A stretch of DNA of 64,000 nt from Halobacteriovorax marinus (GCA_002163155.1 MAAO01000006.1:62001-126000), one strand, 5' to 3'; positions 18,173 to 28,337 are shown, counted from the stretch's first letter. Numbers and translations are program-made. Notes: a model not told the origin generated them from the letters alone.

Positions 18173-20836
18173 ATGGCTACTGAGAATAAATGGGTTTACA
18201 GCTTTAGTGCAACTCGCACTGAAGGGAATCAAGGAATGAAAAATCTGCTAGGAGGAAAGGGAGCCAACTTGGCTGAGATGTCTTCCCTAGGACTCGCGGT
18301 TCCTCCAGGTTTTACAGTTACTACTGAAGCCTGCTTAGATTATGAAAATAAATCAAACTCTATTGATGAAGAAATAAAAGCTCAAGTGATCGCTGCTCTT
18401 AAAGAAGTAGAAATCTCCACCGGGAAGAAGTTTGGTGATGAATCCAATCCCCTTCTTTTCTCAGTTCGCTCCGGTGCTAGAGTGTCAATGCCAGGAATGA
18501 TGGATACGGTCCTTAATCTTGGTTTAAATGACAGCTCTGTAAAAGGTTTAGGAATACTTACAAAGAATCCTAGGTTTGCATGGGACTCTTATAGAAGATT
18601 TATTCAAATGTACGCCAATGTCGTTATGGGATTCAATGTTGCCATTCTAGAATCAACTCTTGAGGACCTAAAAGAAGCTAGAGGTGTTGAAGAGGATACT
18701 GAGCTAACAGCGGAAGATCTTCAAGATTTAGTTGAAGTCTATAAACAAATTATACTAGAAGAAACGGGAATTTCTTTTCCCTCAGATCCTATGGACCAAC
18801 TATGGAGAGCTGTTGCTGCTGTATTTGGTTCTTGGAATAATCCTCGTGCCATTAAGTATAGAGAGATCAATGAGATTGGTCACGAGTGGGGAACTGCTGT
18901 AAATATTCAATCAATGGTCTTTGGAAATATGGGAGACTCTTGTGCCACAGGAGTTTGTTTTACGAGAGATCCTTCAACAGGTGATAAGAAATTCTTTGGA
19001 GAGTATTTAATTAATGCTCAAGGTGAAGATGTTGTGGCGGGAATTAGAACTCCTCAACCTATCAATGGACCATCAAAGAATGAAACTAATAAAGATTTAG
19101 AAACTCTAGAAGAGGTCATGCCTGTTGTTTATAAGGAGTTGGTAGAAGTCTACCAAAAACTTGAAAAGCATTATAAAGATATGCAAGATATTGAGTTCAC
19201 TATTGAAAACGATAAGCTCTACTTGCTACAAACAAGAAGTGGTAAGAGAACGGCAGCTGCTGCTATACAGATTGCAGTTGATTTTGTTTCAGAAGGGCTT
19301 TTAACAAAGAAAGAAGCTCTTTTAAATCTTAATCCAGAAGACTTAAATCAACTTCTTCACCCACGACTAGATCCTGAAGCGAGTAAGAATATTATTGCTA
19401 GAGGTTTACCGGCTTCTCCTGGTGCAGGTTGTGGAATGATTGCTCTAACTTCTGAAAAAGCAAATACTATAAATGAGAGTGGGGAAAAAGCTCTACTCGT
19501 AAGACAAGAAACAAGTCCCGAAGATATCGCTGGTATGGTTGCTTCGCAGGGGATTTTAACAGCTCGTGGCGGAATGACTTCCCATGCTGCTGTTGTTGCG
19601 AGAGGCATGGGAAAACCATGTGTCGCAGGTTGTTCTGAGTTGCAAATTAGTTATTCGGCCTTAACGGTAACAATTAATGGCAAAGTTTATAAAGAGGGAG
19701 ACTTCCTAACAATTGACGGTGCCACTGGTGAAGTTATTGAGGGTGAAGTTCCTACAATCGCTGCTGATATTTCTGATAACTTTGCTCTTTTTATGAGCTG
19801 GGCAGATGAAGTGAGAACACTTGGTGTTCGTACAAATGCAGATAATCCTGAAGACAGTGCTACGGCCCTACGCTTTGGAGCAGAAGGGATAGGTCTTTGC
19901 AGGACAGAACATATGTTCTTTGAGCCTGAGAGAATTTTAGCTGTAAGAGAAATGATCTACGCAAATACTAGAGAAAAGCGAAAGAAGGCAGTTGATAAGC
20001 TTCTTCCTTTTCAAAAAGAAGATTTCATTGGAATCTTTACAGCAATGGCCGGAAAACCAGTTAATATCCGTCTCTTAGATCCTCCTCTCCACGAATTTCT
20101 ACCTCACACTGAAGAAGATCAAAAGCAACTAGCTGATTATCTAGGAATTGATGTGGCCCATGTGACTGATCGCTGTGAACAACTTCATGAATTTAATCCA
20201 ATGCTTGGTCATAGAGGTTGCCGTCTTGGTGTGACTTATCCTGAAATTTATAGGATGCAGACTCGCGCAATTATAGAAGCTGCTATAACTTGCCTAGGTA
20301 ATGGCATAGAAGTATTCCCTGAAATTATGATTCCTCTAATTTCTTTAAAAGGAGAATTAGTTCTTCTTAAAAAAGAATGTATAGAGGAAATTAATCTTGT
20401 TTTTAAGGAAACAGGAAAAGAAGTGAAATATAAACTTGGAACTATGATTGAGTTACCAAGAGCTGCTATTACAGCTGGAAGTATTGCACCTGTTGCAGAT
20501 TTCTTTTCTTTTGGAACAAATGATTTAACTCAAACAACTTACGGTCTCTCTAGAGATGATGCTGGAAAGTTTCTACCAGAATATGTAGGAAGAGGCCTTA
20601 TGCCTATTGACCCTTTTGTTTCTATTGATAGAGATGGAGTCGGTTTCCTTGTGAATCATGCTTGTATTGAAGGTCGTAAGGCCAATCCTGATATTCATTT
20701 AGGAATCTGTGGAGAACATGGTGGTGAGCCTAAGTCTGTTCAATTTTGCCATGAAATTGGACTCGACTACGTAAGCTGTTCTCCCTATAGAGTTCCTATC
20801 GCAAGGCTGGCAGCGGCCCAGGCGGCACTACAATAA
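18173..20836 (+). CDS. ppdK: Pyruvate, phosphate dikinase
   Basis: The enzyme interconverts pyruvate + ATP + Pi and PEP + AMP + PPi, and can run in either the glycolytic or gluconeogenic direction. The 887-residue length matches the family. The N-terminal ATP-grasp domain begins with LLGGKGANLAEMS and includes AVFGSWNNPRA. The phosphohistidine domain has GGMTSHAAVVARGMGKPCV, with the swivelling His in SHA. The C-terminal PEP-binding barrel shows GLCRTEHMFF, SFGTNDLTQ and GICGEHGG. The ribosome site GGGAGGG lies just upstream of ATG 18173. The next gene follows after two bases. Confidence 0.97.
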   Translation: MATENKWVYSFSATRTEGNQGMKNLLGGKGANLAEMSSLGLAVPPGFTVTTEACLDYENKSNSIDEEIKAQVIAALKEVEISTGKKFGDESNPLLFSVRSGARVSMPGMMDTVLNLGLNDSSVKGLGILTKNPRFAWDSYRRFIQMYANVVMGFNVAILESTLEDLKEARGVEEDTELTAEDLQDLVEVYKQIILEETGISFPSDPMDQLWRAVAAVFGSWNNPRAIKYREINEIGHEWGTAVNIQSMVFGNMGDSCATGVCFTRDPSTGDKKFFGEYLINAQGEDVVAGIRTPQPINGPSKNETNKDLETLEEVMPVVYKELVEVYQKLEKHYKDMQDIEFTIENDKLYLLQTRSGKRTAAAAIQIAVDFVSEGLLTKKEALLNLNPEDLNQLLHPRLDPEASKNIIARGLPASPGAGCGMIALTSEKANTINESGEKALLVRQETSPEDIAGMVASQGILTARGGMTSHAAVVARGMGKPCVAGCSELQISYSALTVTINGKVYKEGDFLTIDGATGEVIEGEVPTIAADISDNFALFMSWADEVRTLGVRTNADNPEDSATALRFGAEGIGLCRTEHMFFEPERILAVREMIYANTREKRKKAVDKLLPFQKEDFIGIFTAMAGKPVNIRLLDPPLHEFLPHTEEDQKQLADYLGIDVAHVTDRCEQLHEFNPMLGHRGCRLGVTYPEIYRMQTRAIIEAAITCLGNGIEVFPEIMIPLISLKGELVLLKKECIEEINLVFKETGKEVKYKLGTMIELPRAAITAGSIAPVADFFSFGTNDLTQTTYGLSRDDAGKFLPEYVGRGLMPIDPFVSIDRDGVGFLVNHACIEGRKANPDIHLGICGEHGGEPKSVQFCHEIGLDYVSCSPYRVPIARLAAAQAALQ

Positions 20837-20838
20837 CA

Positions 20839-21741
20839 ATGAAAGAAATAAAGAATTTCATAAATCTAGAAATGCCTAATCAACACTTTGACAGTATTGC
20901 TGTCTCAGTGATTGATTTTGAAAATTTATCTTATGAAACAGTAGAATGGCACGAGGGAGATTTTGTTAATAAATCAGGAAAATACTATTTTGACTTGGCT
21001 TCACTAACAAAACCTCTAACTCTTGCAACAGTATATTTATTAGACCCTTCTAAGTTTTCAAGTGATATGACATTACTACTCAATCACCGAGCAGGACTCA
21101 CTTCTGGAGGGAGAATTACGCCTAATACATGGCGAGAATATATAGCAGATTTTAATATTCTTGAGTCTCCAACTTTATACTCTGACTATTCGGCACTAAG
21201 AGCAATGCTTGAAATTGAAAGTGTGTACGCTAAGGATCTCTATTCTATTTGCTCTTATTATTGGGACGAGGAGCTCTTGCATTGGAGCGATATTGTGGAT
21301 CCTAAAAGATGTCCTATTACAGGGATAAGACATAGAAAAGTTATCCAAGGGATTGTACACGATGACAACGCTTATTACCTCAAGCAAAAGGTCTCCCATG
21401 CGGGACTTTTTGGAACAATTGATGGTGTAAGTAAGAGTTTACTGAAACTTGATAAGAAGAATAATCTTATTAAATTTATGTTAGATGGATTTAAAAATCC
21501 TGTCGAAAGGTTCTTACATGGTTGGGATACAGTAACAGACCTTGAAAATACTCTTGCCGGTCGTGGATGTTCTGCAAAAACATTTGGTCACTTAGGCTTT
21601 ACTGGCACTTCTATCTGGATAGATTGTGATAAGAAGCGAGGGGCAGTTATTCTTACAAATGCCACTCAAAACTACTGGTACGATCGAGTAGGCCTAACAA
21701 AAATTAGAAAAGAGATAGGGCGCTTGATCTGGTCCTCATAA
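20839..21741 (+). CDS. Serine beta-lactamase-like hydrolase
   Basis: This protein belongs to the beta-lactamase/penicillin-binding-protein-like serine hydrolases. The S-x-x-K nucleophile is Ser55-Leu-Thr-Lys58 (DLASLTKPLT) and the second motif Y-S-D occurs in LYSDYSALRAM. The C-terminal FGHLGFTGTSIWIDCDKKRGAVILTN is the usual H-x-G strand region. No signal peptide is seen, so it is probably cytoplasmic, which argues for an esterase or amidase and against a true beta-lactamase. It starts two bases after ppdK, so it is presumably in the same operon. The substrate is unknown. Confidence 0.8.
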   Translation: MKEIKNFINLEMPNQHFDSIAVSVIDFENLSYETVEWHEGDFVNKSGKYYFDLASLTKPLTLATVYLLDPSKFSSDMTLLLNHRAGLTSGGRITPNTWREYIADFNILESPTLYSDYSALRAMLEIESVYAKDLYSICSYYWDEELLHWSDIVDPKRCPITGIRHRKVIQGIVHDDNAYYLKQKVSHAGLFGTIDGVSKSLLKLDKKNNLIKFMLDGFKNPVERFLHGWDTVTDLENTLAGRGCSAKTFGHLGFTGTSIWIDCDKKRGAVILTNATQNYWYDRVGLTKIRKEIGRLIWSS

Positions 21742-21801
21742 ATTAGAAATCAAGATATCCTAATACTTTAAAATTCAATCCAATATAAAAACCTTTATAA
21801 A

Positions 21802-21830
21802 TGCTACAAGATAAGACTTTGGTGTATAAT
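21802..21830 (+). promoter_or_regulatory. Candidate sigma-70 promoter for mpl
   Basis: A perfect TATAAT at 21825-21830 sits 40 bases before the mpl start. The -35 position 17 bases upstream (TGCTAC) is poor. The call rests mainly on the -10 hexamer. Confidence 0.35.
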
Positions 21831-21869
21831 AATAGGTGCTAAGAACTCTGTTATTGAGTGGACGGAAAA

Positions 21870-23315
21870 ATGAATTTAATGAATAAAATTTCAAATAGTG
21901 AACTTAAATCACAAAAATCAAAAATTAAGAGAGTTTTTCTCTATAGAGTTTGTGGAACGGGGATGGGGGCATGTGCCTTACTTCTGCGAGAAAAGGGTTA
22001 CCATGTAGAAGGGGGAGACACGACTTACTATCCTCCAATGAGTGACTATTTAAAATCCACAGGCATACCTCTGCATGATCTAAATAAATTCGATATGGAT
22101 TACTTGAGAGATTTTGATCTCATTGTAGTTGGAAATGTAGTTCCTAGAAGTAGTGAGGAAGCTCGACTCATTGAAGATCTAGGAGTTCCTTTTACAAGTT
22201 TTCCTTCGGCACTTGGTTCTTTAGTCTTAGATGACGTAAATGTTATTGGAATTGCTGGAACACACGGTAAGACAACTACGACTTATCTTATGACACAAGT
22301 TTTTGAAAAACTTGGTTTTGATCCTGGTTATTTTATTGGTGGTGTTATCGAGGGAAGAGAATCTTCTCGTCTAGGTGATGGGAAATATTTCTTTATAGAG
22401 TCTGATGAATACGACAGTGCCTACTTTGAGAAAATCTCTAAATTCAGATTGTATTCTTTAGATCACCTGATTTTGACTTCTTTAGAATTTGATCACGCTG
22501 ATATCTTTAATGATATTGAAGATATTAAAAATGAGTTTCGCGCTATCCTTGGAGAATTTAAAGGGAAAATTATCTATGACGATAGTTATATCGCTTCTAC
22601 GGACCTCTTAACTGAATACGAGGATAAAATTGAAAAATCTAAATTTTATCCTTATGGCGATAATGTCCTCAAAATAAAAAATATTTCAAAAGAGGGAACA
22701 TCGTTTTCTATTATCTGGGAAAACTCAGAGCTAGACTTTGAAACGAATTTAGTAGGGAAACATAATATTCTTAATCTCTGCTCAGTTATTTTATTTACAC
22801 TTGGCGAAGGTATTTCTCCAGAAAAAATCAATGAATCTATAAAAGATCTCTTATTAGTAAGAAGGAGACAAGAAGTCAGAGGACTCTATAACGGTGCAAT
22901 CGTCATTGATGATTTTGCTCATCACCCACGGGCCGTGGAGTTAACAACCTCTGGAATCAAAAGTCTCTACCCAGATAAGTTAGTTAAAGTAATTATTGAA
23001 CCCAATTCTGCGACTGCCAGAAGTAATATATTTCAGGATGAGTTTGCAGAGGCCCTTAAAGTAGCTGACTACGTAGTTTTTTCTAAACCTTCAAGATCTA
23101 CCAGCGTTAAAGGTGCAACTGATTTAGATGGAGTGAAAATTGTAGATGTTTTAAATAAAGCAGGTGTTAAAGCTTGTATAGTGGAAGACTTAGAACTTCT
23201 TAGAAAAGAAATAGACATAATTTCTGATGAGAATACTGTGCTTCTTGTTCTAAGTAATGGAACTTGTTTGGGATTATGGCAGTCTTCCTTTGTTAATGAA
23301 CTTACTAGTATTTAA
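21870..23315 (+). CDS. mpl: UDP-N-acetylmuramate:L-Ala-gamma-D-Glu-meso-Dap ligase (murein peptide recycling)
   Basis: Mpl joins the recycled murein tripeptide to UDP-MurNAc. It is a Mur ligase: the ATP loop is GIAGTHGKTTTTYL. The Mpl-specific segment ESDEYDSAYFEKISKF distinguishes it from MurC, and DDFAHHP is the conserved C-terminal ligase motif. ATG 21870 is preferred; GTG 21858 is a four-codon extension and ATG 21879 is also possible. The product of about 481 residues is slightly longer than the E. coli enzyme. A recycling ligase suits a predator that digests prey peptidoglycan. The exported gene that follows begins directly after its stop. Confidence 0.92.
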   Translation: MNLMNKISNSELKSQKSKIKRVFLYRVCGTGMGACALLLREKGYHVEGGDTTYYPPMSDYLKSTGIPLHDLNKFDMDYLRDFDLIVVGNVVPRSSEEARLIEDLGVPFTSFPSALGSLVLDDVNVIGIAGTHGKTTTTYLMTQVFEKLGFDPGYFIGGVIEGRESSRLGDGKYFFIESDEYDSAYFEKISKFRLYSLDHLILTSLEFDHADIFNDIEDIKNEFRAILGEFKGKIIYDDSYIASTDLLTEYEDKIEKSKFYPYGDNVLKIKNISKEGTSFSIIWENSELDFETNLVGKHNILNLCSVILFTLGEGISPEKINESIKDLLLVRRRQEVRGLYNGAIVIDDFAHHPRAVELTTSGIKSLYPDKLVKVIIEPNSATARSNIFQDEFAEALKVADYVVFSKPSRSTSVKGATDLDGVKIVDVLNKAGVKACIVEDLELLRKEIDIISDENTVLLVLSNGTCLGLWQSSFVNELTSI

Positions 23316-25031
23316 ATGAAAAAATATCATCACTTAAGAATATTCATTTGTTTCTGTATTATTTCTCAAAATATATGGGCAACTAAATCAACAATTTCTT
23401 CTCAGGTAATATCTATCGATATTCCTAATAGTAAAGTCGTAAGTATCTATTTAAAGCGATTGAATGATTTTTCTAAGAAACATTGTGCCCCTGGGGTTGA
23501 AGAAGATTTTTGGAAGAAATACAAAGTCTTTAAGGGAAATGGTAATTTTATTCCCCTGCTGACTAATGGTCGTCTCGATAAAGTTACTGTTAACCGATTT
23601 ATTCCTGAATTAGAAAGGAAACAGAAATGGATTTTTTCTCAAATAAACTATTTGAAATCTAAGAAAAATTTTAAAAGTGAATTAGAGAAATTTAAAAAAC
23701 TAGAGAAAGAATTTAAGAGTTTACTCTTATATAAGAGAGATTATTTTCTAGCTAAGAATCAATCGAGTAAAAATAAAATTCGTAATGCCTCAAAGTACCA
23801 ATACATAGTTTTTAGGCAACAACTAAAAGAATTAATAGAATCAATTACATTCTTACAATCTTATAGATTTCCAGTAGATCATTTCGATCTTCGAATAAGC
23901 TACGATCAATTCAAATCATCTGAAACTGTTGAAGGTAAGAGCAAATCGAATGAAATCTATTTCTACAGAAAAATAGTTCAAGATGGAGCTCAAAACCTCA
24001 ATCATAAAAAAAGTGATAGGTTTCTTAGGGCCACTATTGATTCGATATATTTAAAACTAAATGAAAAATCAGATTTTATTACAGAGGACTCTCGCTATGA
24101 CCTTAGTGCTGCCTTTAGTGCTATTAAGTGGCATCTTAATTCTCGAATTAAGCATCAATTAACTAGATTGGGAGAGTGGCATAAGAGAGTAGGTAGAGGC
24201 CTTAGTTTTTATAAGAAATTAAGGGATGGTAAAATTGAAGAAAAAGGACATTCATTTAGCGCAAAAAACTTATTAGAAGAAAGAGCTAAGGGAAGATATA
24301 TCTTAAAGGATTATGTCCTTAAGAAAGAAGCAGATGTTTATAGATACTGGATGAATCAATCTACATTGTTACAGGCGGTCTATGTAATCGACACAATTCT
24401 TTTTAATGAAGTCGGTGGTATTGATGGAAGAGATGCTCTTGAGAGAAAAGATGTAACACAGGTGATTATTAACCGCCTTAGTGATCCTGACTATAATTTA
24501 ATAACAGCAGATGAGTCACTCTATTCTTATTTAAAATTAAAAGACAAAGTGATCGCTAAAAACTCTTGGTTAAATGTAATGCTAAAGGAAGGAGAGTTTT
24601 CATTTAGCTATTTCTTTATTCCTGGAAATTTAAGAATTTATTGCCCTGACATGACTAGAACGGGAAAGTTTTTAAGACGTGAAAATATTTCCATGGCCAT
24701 ATCTCTACTTCAAAAACCAAATGATCAATTTAAGGCAGTCCGTTATTTTTCTAGGGCCTCGATGTTAGGTAGAATTGATATGTCTAAAATATGGACTAAT
24801 TTTCGTGCTGTGGCAGAGAGACCAGGGCTTCCTTCTCCTAGAAGCCACTACTTAGCTCGTCAATATAGGGCCGGCAAATATGATTTCCTCTATGATTTTA
24901 AATCAGATGAAGGGAAGGTCTTCCAAGTTATAAAAATACGAAAGAAACTCTACGTCTCCGATAAAGATGGAACCCGATTTTTTAAATATCGAAATCGACA
25001 CTACTTTAAATACTTCGAAACACACCTCTAA
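23316..25031 (+). CDS. Exported protein of unknown family, coupled to mpl
   Basis: The 571-residue product begins with a signal peptide (HHLRIFICFCIISQNIWA), so it should be periplasmic or secreted. The middle is strongly charged and helical (Lys/Glu rich, about 90-330). A C-terminal part contains TILFNEVGGIDGRDALERKD followed by TQVIINRLSDP. That pattern loosely recalls the N-E-A-R-G ... V-x-N-R segment of SleB-type cell-wall hydrolases, but the match is weak. Its ATG follows the mpl stop with no gap, so the two are co-translated and a role in murein turnover is inferred from context. Confidence 0.65.
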   Translation: MKKYHHLRIFICFCIISQNIWATKSTISSQVISIDIPNSKVVSIYLKRLNDFSKKHCAPGVEEDFWKKYKVFKGNGNFIPLLTNGRLDKVTVNRFIPELERKQKWIFSQINYLKSKKNFKSELEKFKKLEKEFKSLLLYKRDYFLAKNQSSKNKIRNASKYQYIVFRQQLKELIESITFLQSYRFPVDHFDLRISYDQFKSSETVEGKSKSNEIYFYRKIVQDGAQNLNHKKSDRFLRATIDSIYLKLNEKSDFITEDSRYDLSAAFSAIKWHLNSRIKHQLTRLGEWHKRVGRGLSFYKKLRDGKIEEKGHSFSAKNLLEERAKGRYILKDYVLKKEADVYRYWMNQSTLLQAVYVIDTILFNEVGGIDGRDALERKDVTQVIINRLSDPDYNLITADESLYSYLKLKDKVIAKNSWLNVMLKEGEFSFSYFFIPGNLRIYCPDMTRTGKFLRRENISMAISLLQKPNDQFKAVRYFSRASMLGRIDMSKIWTNFRAVAERPGLPSPRSHYLARQYRAGKYDFLYDFKSDEGKVFQVIKIRKKLYVSDKDGTRFFKYRNRHYFKYFETHL

Positions 25032-25046
25032 ATAGCCACAAAAGTA

Positions 25047-25075
25047 TTGTTAATATGTAGTTACGCAAGTATAGT
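25047..25075 (+). promoter_or_regulatory. Sigma-70 promoter for metK
   Basis: TTGTTA (25047-25052) and TATAGT (25070-25075) are separated by exactly 17 bases, in the 100-base gap before metK. No SAM-riboswitch-like fold was seen in this short leader. Confidence 0.55.
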
Positions 25076-25131
25076 TGCTTAACTATTAGTGTATTATTTG
25101 TTTAATAAAATCTATTTAATGGAGTTTGTAT

Positions 25132-26295
25132 ATGTTAAAGGATTACGTATTTACATCTGAATCTGTTACAGAAGGTCACCCTGATAAAATGGCTGATCAA
25201 ATTTCTGATGCAATTGTAGATGCAATGTTTACTCAAGATCCACAGTCTCGTATTGCCTGTGAAACAATGATTTCTACTGGAATGGTTGTCCTGGCCGGAG
25301 AGATTACTTCTAATGCAAATATTGATTTTCAAGAAGTCGTAAGAAATAAAATTAGAGAAATTGGTTATGATCACTCTGACAAAGGGTTTGATTGTAATAC
25401 TTGTTCTGTAATGGTTGCTCTTGATAAGCAGTCTGCAGATATCGCTCAAGGTGTTAATGTTGGAGAAGGTACTTTCACTGAGCAAGGTGCCGGAGATCAA
25501 GGTTTAATGTTTGGTTACGCAATTAACGAAACAGAAAGTTTAATGCCTTTGACTATTGATTTATCTCATAAGCTTGCTATGAGATTATCTGAAGTAAGAA
25601 AGAATGGAACAATGCCTCTTCTAAGAGCGGATGGGAAGACTCAAGTTTCTGCTCAATATGTGGATGGAAAAATTACAAGGTTAGATGCCATCGTAATTTC
25701 TACTCAACACGCTGAAGAAATGACTCTTAGCCAAGTTCAAGAAGGATTAAGAGAAGAAGTTATTAATAAAATTGTTCCTTCACACTTAATTGATAACGAT
25801 ACAAAAATCTTTTTAAACCCTACAGGTAAATTTGTCATTGGTGGACCAATGGGAGATTGTGGACTAACTGGTCGTAAGATTATCGTTGATACTTACGGTG
25901 GTCACGGTGCTCATGGCGGGGGAGCTTTCTCAGGAAAAGATCCTTCTAAGGTAGATAGATCTGCTGCTTATGCAACAAGACAAATTGCGAAACATGTTGT
26001 TGCCGCAGGTCTTGCTGATAGAGCTCTAGTGCAAGTTGCTTATGCAATTGGTGTAGCTGAGCCAATGTCTCTTTTAGTTGATTGTTTTGGAACTGAAAAA
26101 GCGGATATTGTTAAAATTAATGCTGCAATCAATGAGATCTTTGACATGAAGCCTAAGGCGATCATTGAAAGATTGGATCTATTAAGACCTATCTACTCTG
26201 AAACGGCTGCCTATGGTCACTTTGGACGTGAGAGTGCAACTTCTTTCCCTTGGGAAAAGTTAACTTACTTAGATCAACTTAAAGGTATGTTCTAA
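25132..26295 (+). CDS. metK: S-adenosylmethionine synthetase
   Basis: MetK makes S-adenosylmethionine from methionine and ATP. The motifs are complete: [20 protein letters not shown] at the N-terminus, [12 protein letters not shown] (substrate-binding hexapeptide region), and [25 protein letters not shown] (P-loop-like nonapeptide). Length 387 is typical. ATG 25132 is chosen because GGAG at 25121-25124 lies seven bases upstream; TTG 25126 overlaps the spacer. The gene is flanked by its own promoter and terminator and looks monocistronic. Confidence 0.97.
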   Translation: MLKDYVFTSESVTEGHPDKMADQISDAIVDAMFTQDPQSRIACETMISTGMVVLAGEITSNANIDFQEVVRNKIREIGYDHSDKGFDCNTCSVMVALDKQSADIAQGVNVGEGTFTEQGAGDQGLMFGYAINETESLMPLTIDLSHKLAMRLSEVRKNGTMPLLRADGKTQVSAQYVDGKITRLDAIVISTQHAEEMTLSQVQEGLREEVINKIVPSHLIDNDTKIFLNPTGKFVIGGPMGDCGLTGRKIIVDTYGGHGAHGGGAFSGKDPSKVDRSAAYATRQIAKHVVAAGLADRALVQVAYAIGVAEPMSLLVDCFGTEKADIVKINAAINEIFDMKPKAIIERLDLLRPIYSETAAYGHFGRESATSFPWEKLTYLDQLKGMF

Positions 26296-26326
26296 TTTAA
26301 GAATAAAAAAAACTAGAAATAAGTGG

Positions 26327-26371
26327 GCCAGTTGGCTAATTCTTCGGGGTTAGTTAACTGGCTTTTTTTTT
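26327..26371 (+). terminator. Rho-independent terminator after metK
   Basis: GCCAGTT pairs with AACTGGC, extended by CTAA/TTAG inside, around a loop holding TTCTTCGGGG. A run of nine T follows the stem. Confidence 0.88.
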
Positions 26372-26393
26372 GGTCTAGGACTATCATCTATTT

Positions 26394-26624
26394 ATGGACA
26401 TAGTTTTCTTTATAATAAAATACATTCCTTTTTGGTCAGTACCTATGGTGATAATTGCAGGTTACTTTTCCTACCTTTACTGGATCAAAGATATTCGAGA
26501 AATTGCTCTAATTTTTGGGGTTGTCGCATTTTTTTCTTTCGTATCATTGTCATATTGGATTATTGCCGGTGGCCCAACTGGTTCTGTGCAGTATATTCAA
26601 CAATTTGAGAAACAAGACTTCTGA
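26394..26624 (+). CDS. Small membrane protein, two predicted helices
   Basis: The 76-residue product is unrecognised. It has two hydrophobic segments, about residues 2-28 (containing YIPFWSVPMVIIAGYFSYL) and 36-58 (EIALIFGVVAFFSFVSLSYW), and a short polar tail. The start lies 22 bases after the metK terminator, with little room for a promoter. It is called mainly because the frame is clean and the composition is membrane-like. Confidence 0.5.
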   Translation: MDIVFFIIKYIPFWSVPMVIIAGYFSYLYWIKDIREIALIFGVVAFFSFVSLSYWIIAGGPTGSVQYIQQFEKQDF

Positions 26625-26686
26625 TAAAATCGTTCAAATGTAAGTATTCTTTAGGATTAGGTAACTATTTCCAGGGTGTTGAGAAA

Positions 26687-26715
26687 TTGACACTACCTAG
26701 TATCTTCGTTACGAT
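26687..26715 (+). promoter_or_regulatory. Sigma-70 promoter for the NtrC-type regulator
   Basis: TTGACA (26687-26692) and TACGAT (26710-26715) are spaced by 17 bases, 52 bases before the TTG start. This is close to the consensus and one of the best matches in the window. Confidence 0.65.
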
Positions 26716-26767
26716 TTTTACACCTACAAAACTAGTGAGTTTTGATTAGGTTGCTAAGGAGTATATT

Positions 26768-28282
26768 TTGAATGAATTGGAATTTCTTCATGATTCATAT
26801 AATAACGACGAAATTAAGACACAGTTACCTGAAATTTATCTGGTAGAAGATGATCTGATTTTTGGGAAAACTCTGAAAAAGTTTTTAGAGAAGAAATTGA
26901 GTATAACTGTCAATTACTTCAGTAGCCCAGCTCATGCTATTACGGCCATAGACGAAAGATCAGACTTTGGTCAGTTCATACTCATTACTGATATTAGTTT
27001 TGATGAGGGAGGCGCTGATGGGCTTCTCCTTATTGATCTACTCAAGGAGAAGGGTCATAAATTCATTCCTATAGTAATGACAGGTTTTGCCTCAATTGAA
27101 ACGGCCATTACAGCAACTAAGAAAGGTGTTTTTCATTATCTAACGAAGCCCTTTGAATTAGATGTTTTAACAGATCTAGTAATCAAAGCAGCTGTTTCGA
27201 AACTTGGTTATAAAGAAGAAGACTTCAAGGCAACAACTAGAGTTTCACTAAGTTCAAGAAGAGGTAATTCTTCAGAATATTATAAAATTGAAGCACCTAA
27301 TGAAGAAGATATGTTCTGTGGAATGATAGGACGATCTCCTAGAATGAAAAAAGTCTTTGAAAGAATTCAAAAGGTTGCCGCTTCCGATTCGACTGTTTTT
27401 ATAAATGGTCCATCAGGAACGGGGAAAGAATTGATTGCTATGGCGATCCATTCGCTATCTGCTAGAAATAATAATTCAATGATTTCTGTTAACTGTGGAG
27501 CTATTCCAGGTGAGCTTTTAGAGAGTGAATTATTTGGTCACGAGAAGGGCGCTTTTACTGGGGCCATATCTAGTCGCAAAGGTCGATTTGAATTAGCAGA
27601 TAAAGGTTCAATCTTTCTAGATGAAATTGGTGATATGCCACTTCTTCTTCAAGTTAAGCTTTTAAGAGTATTACAAGCTCGAGTTATAGAAAGGGTAGGT
27701 AGTACTAGTGTCACGCCTGTTGACGTAAGAATTATAACTGCGACACATAGAGAGCTAGAAAGACACGTCGAAGCGGGTGATTTTAGAGAAGATTTATATT
27801 ACAGGTTAAATGTTATACCAATAAAAGTTCCTTCTCTTTGTGAAAGAAGAGAAGATATTCCATTGCTCATTTCTTATTTCCTTTCTCGCTTTGTAAGTGC
27901 GGATGGAAGAAATAGTATTGAATTTGATGATGAAGCACTAGACCTTCTTTTAACTTATGATTGGCCAGGAAACGTTAGGGAGTTAGAAAACCTAATGGAG
28001 AGGTTAGTGATACTTAGAGGGGGTAGCATTATTAGAGCAAGTGATCTTCCAATAAAGCTCTTAGAAAGAGCTCCTCATTATATGAATTCATATGAAAGTC
28101 TAATTTCTCTGCCGGACAATGGTTTAAATTTAAAAATGGCCCTTTCAAATATTGAAGATTCTCTTATTCTTCAGGCCTTAGAAAAGACTTCGGGAAATAA
28201 GAATCAAGCCTCAAAGCTCCTTTCAATGAATAGAACTACACTTATTGAAAAAATGAAGAAGAAACAAATTCAATTCCAATAA
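26768..28282 (+). CDS. Sigma-54-dependent response regulator (NtrC family)
   Basis: This is a three-domain transcription activator. The receiver (about 22-145) has Asp28/Asp29 and phosphoacceptor Asp75 in ILITDISFD. The AAA+ domain carries Walker A GPSGTGKE, an intact GAFTGA loop that contacts sigma-54, Walker B SIFLDEIGDMP, and R-E-D-L-Y-Y-R-L-N-V. The C-terminal Fis-type helix-turn-helix contains NKNQASKLLSMNRTTL. The TTG start is fixed by AGGAG at 26757-26761, six bases upstream. Standing just ahead of the flagellar block, it is the probable activator of sigma-54 promoters there. The cognate kinase is not in the window. Confidence 0.93.
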   Translation: MNELEFLHDSYNNDEIKTQLPEIYLVEDDLIFGKTLKKFLEKKLSITVNYFSSPAHAITAIDERSDFGQFILITDISFDEGGADGLLLIDLLKEKGHKFIPIVMTGFASIETAITATKKGVFHYLTKPFELDVLTDLVIKAAVSKLGYKEEDFKATTRVSLSSRRGNSSEYYKIEAPNEEDMFCGMIGRSPRMKKVFERIQKVAASDSTVFINGPSGTGKELIAMAIHSLSARNNNSMISVNCGAIPGELLESELFGHEKGAFTGAISSRKGRFELADKGSIFLDEIGDMPLLLQVKLLRVLQARVIERVGSTSVTPVDVRIITATHRELERHVEAGDFREDLYYRLNVIPIKVPSLCERREDIPLLISYFLSRFVSADGRNSIEFDDEALDLLLTYDWPGNVRELENLMERLVILRGGSIIRASDLPIKLLERAPHYMNSYESLISLPDNGLNLKMALSNIEDSLILQALEKTSGNKNQASKLLSMNRTTLIEKMKKKQIQFQ

Positions 28283-28310
28283 AAACCACCTTAATAAATA
28301 AATTTATCGA

Positions 28311-28337
28311 TACTTCAGACTGTTTTAGTCTGAAGTA
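28311..28337 (+). terminator. Strong hairpin after the NtrC-type regulator
   Basis: TACTTCAGACT and AGTCTGAAGTA form an 11-bp perfect stem with a five-base loop. No long T run follows directly (GTGTAGTTTTTA), so termination efficiency is uncertain. The structure is nearly palindromic and could also act on the other strand. Confidence 0.55.

Noticed and set aside
25032-25131. Possible SAM riboswitch before metK.
   Set aside because: The gap is only about 100 bases, is filled by a good promoter, and shows none of the conserved SAM-I/SAM-II stems.
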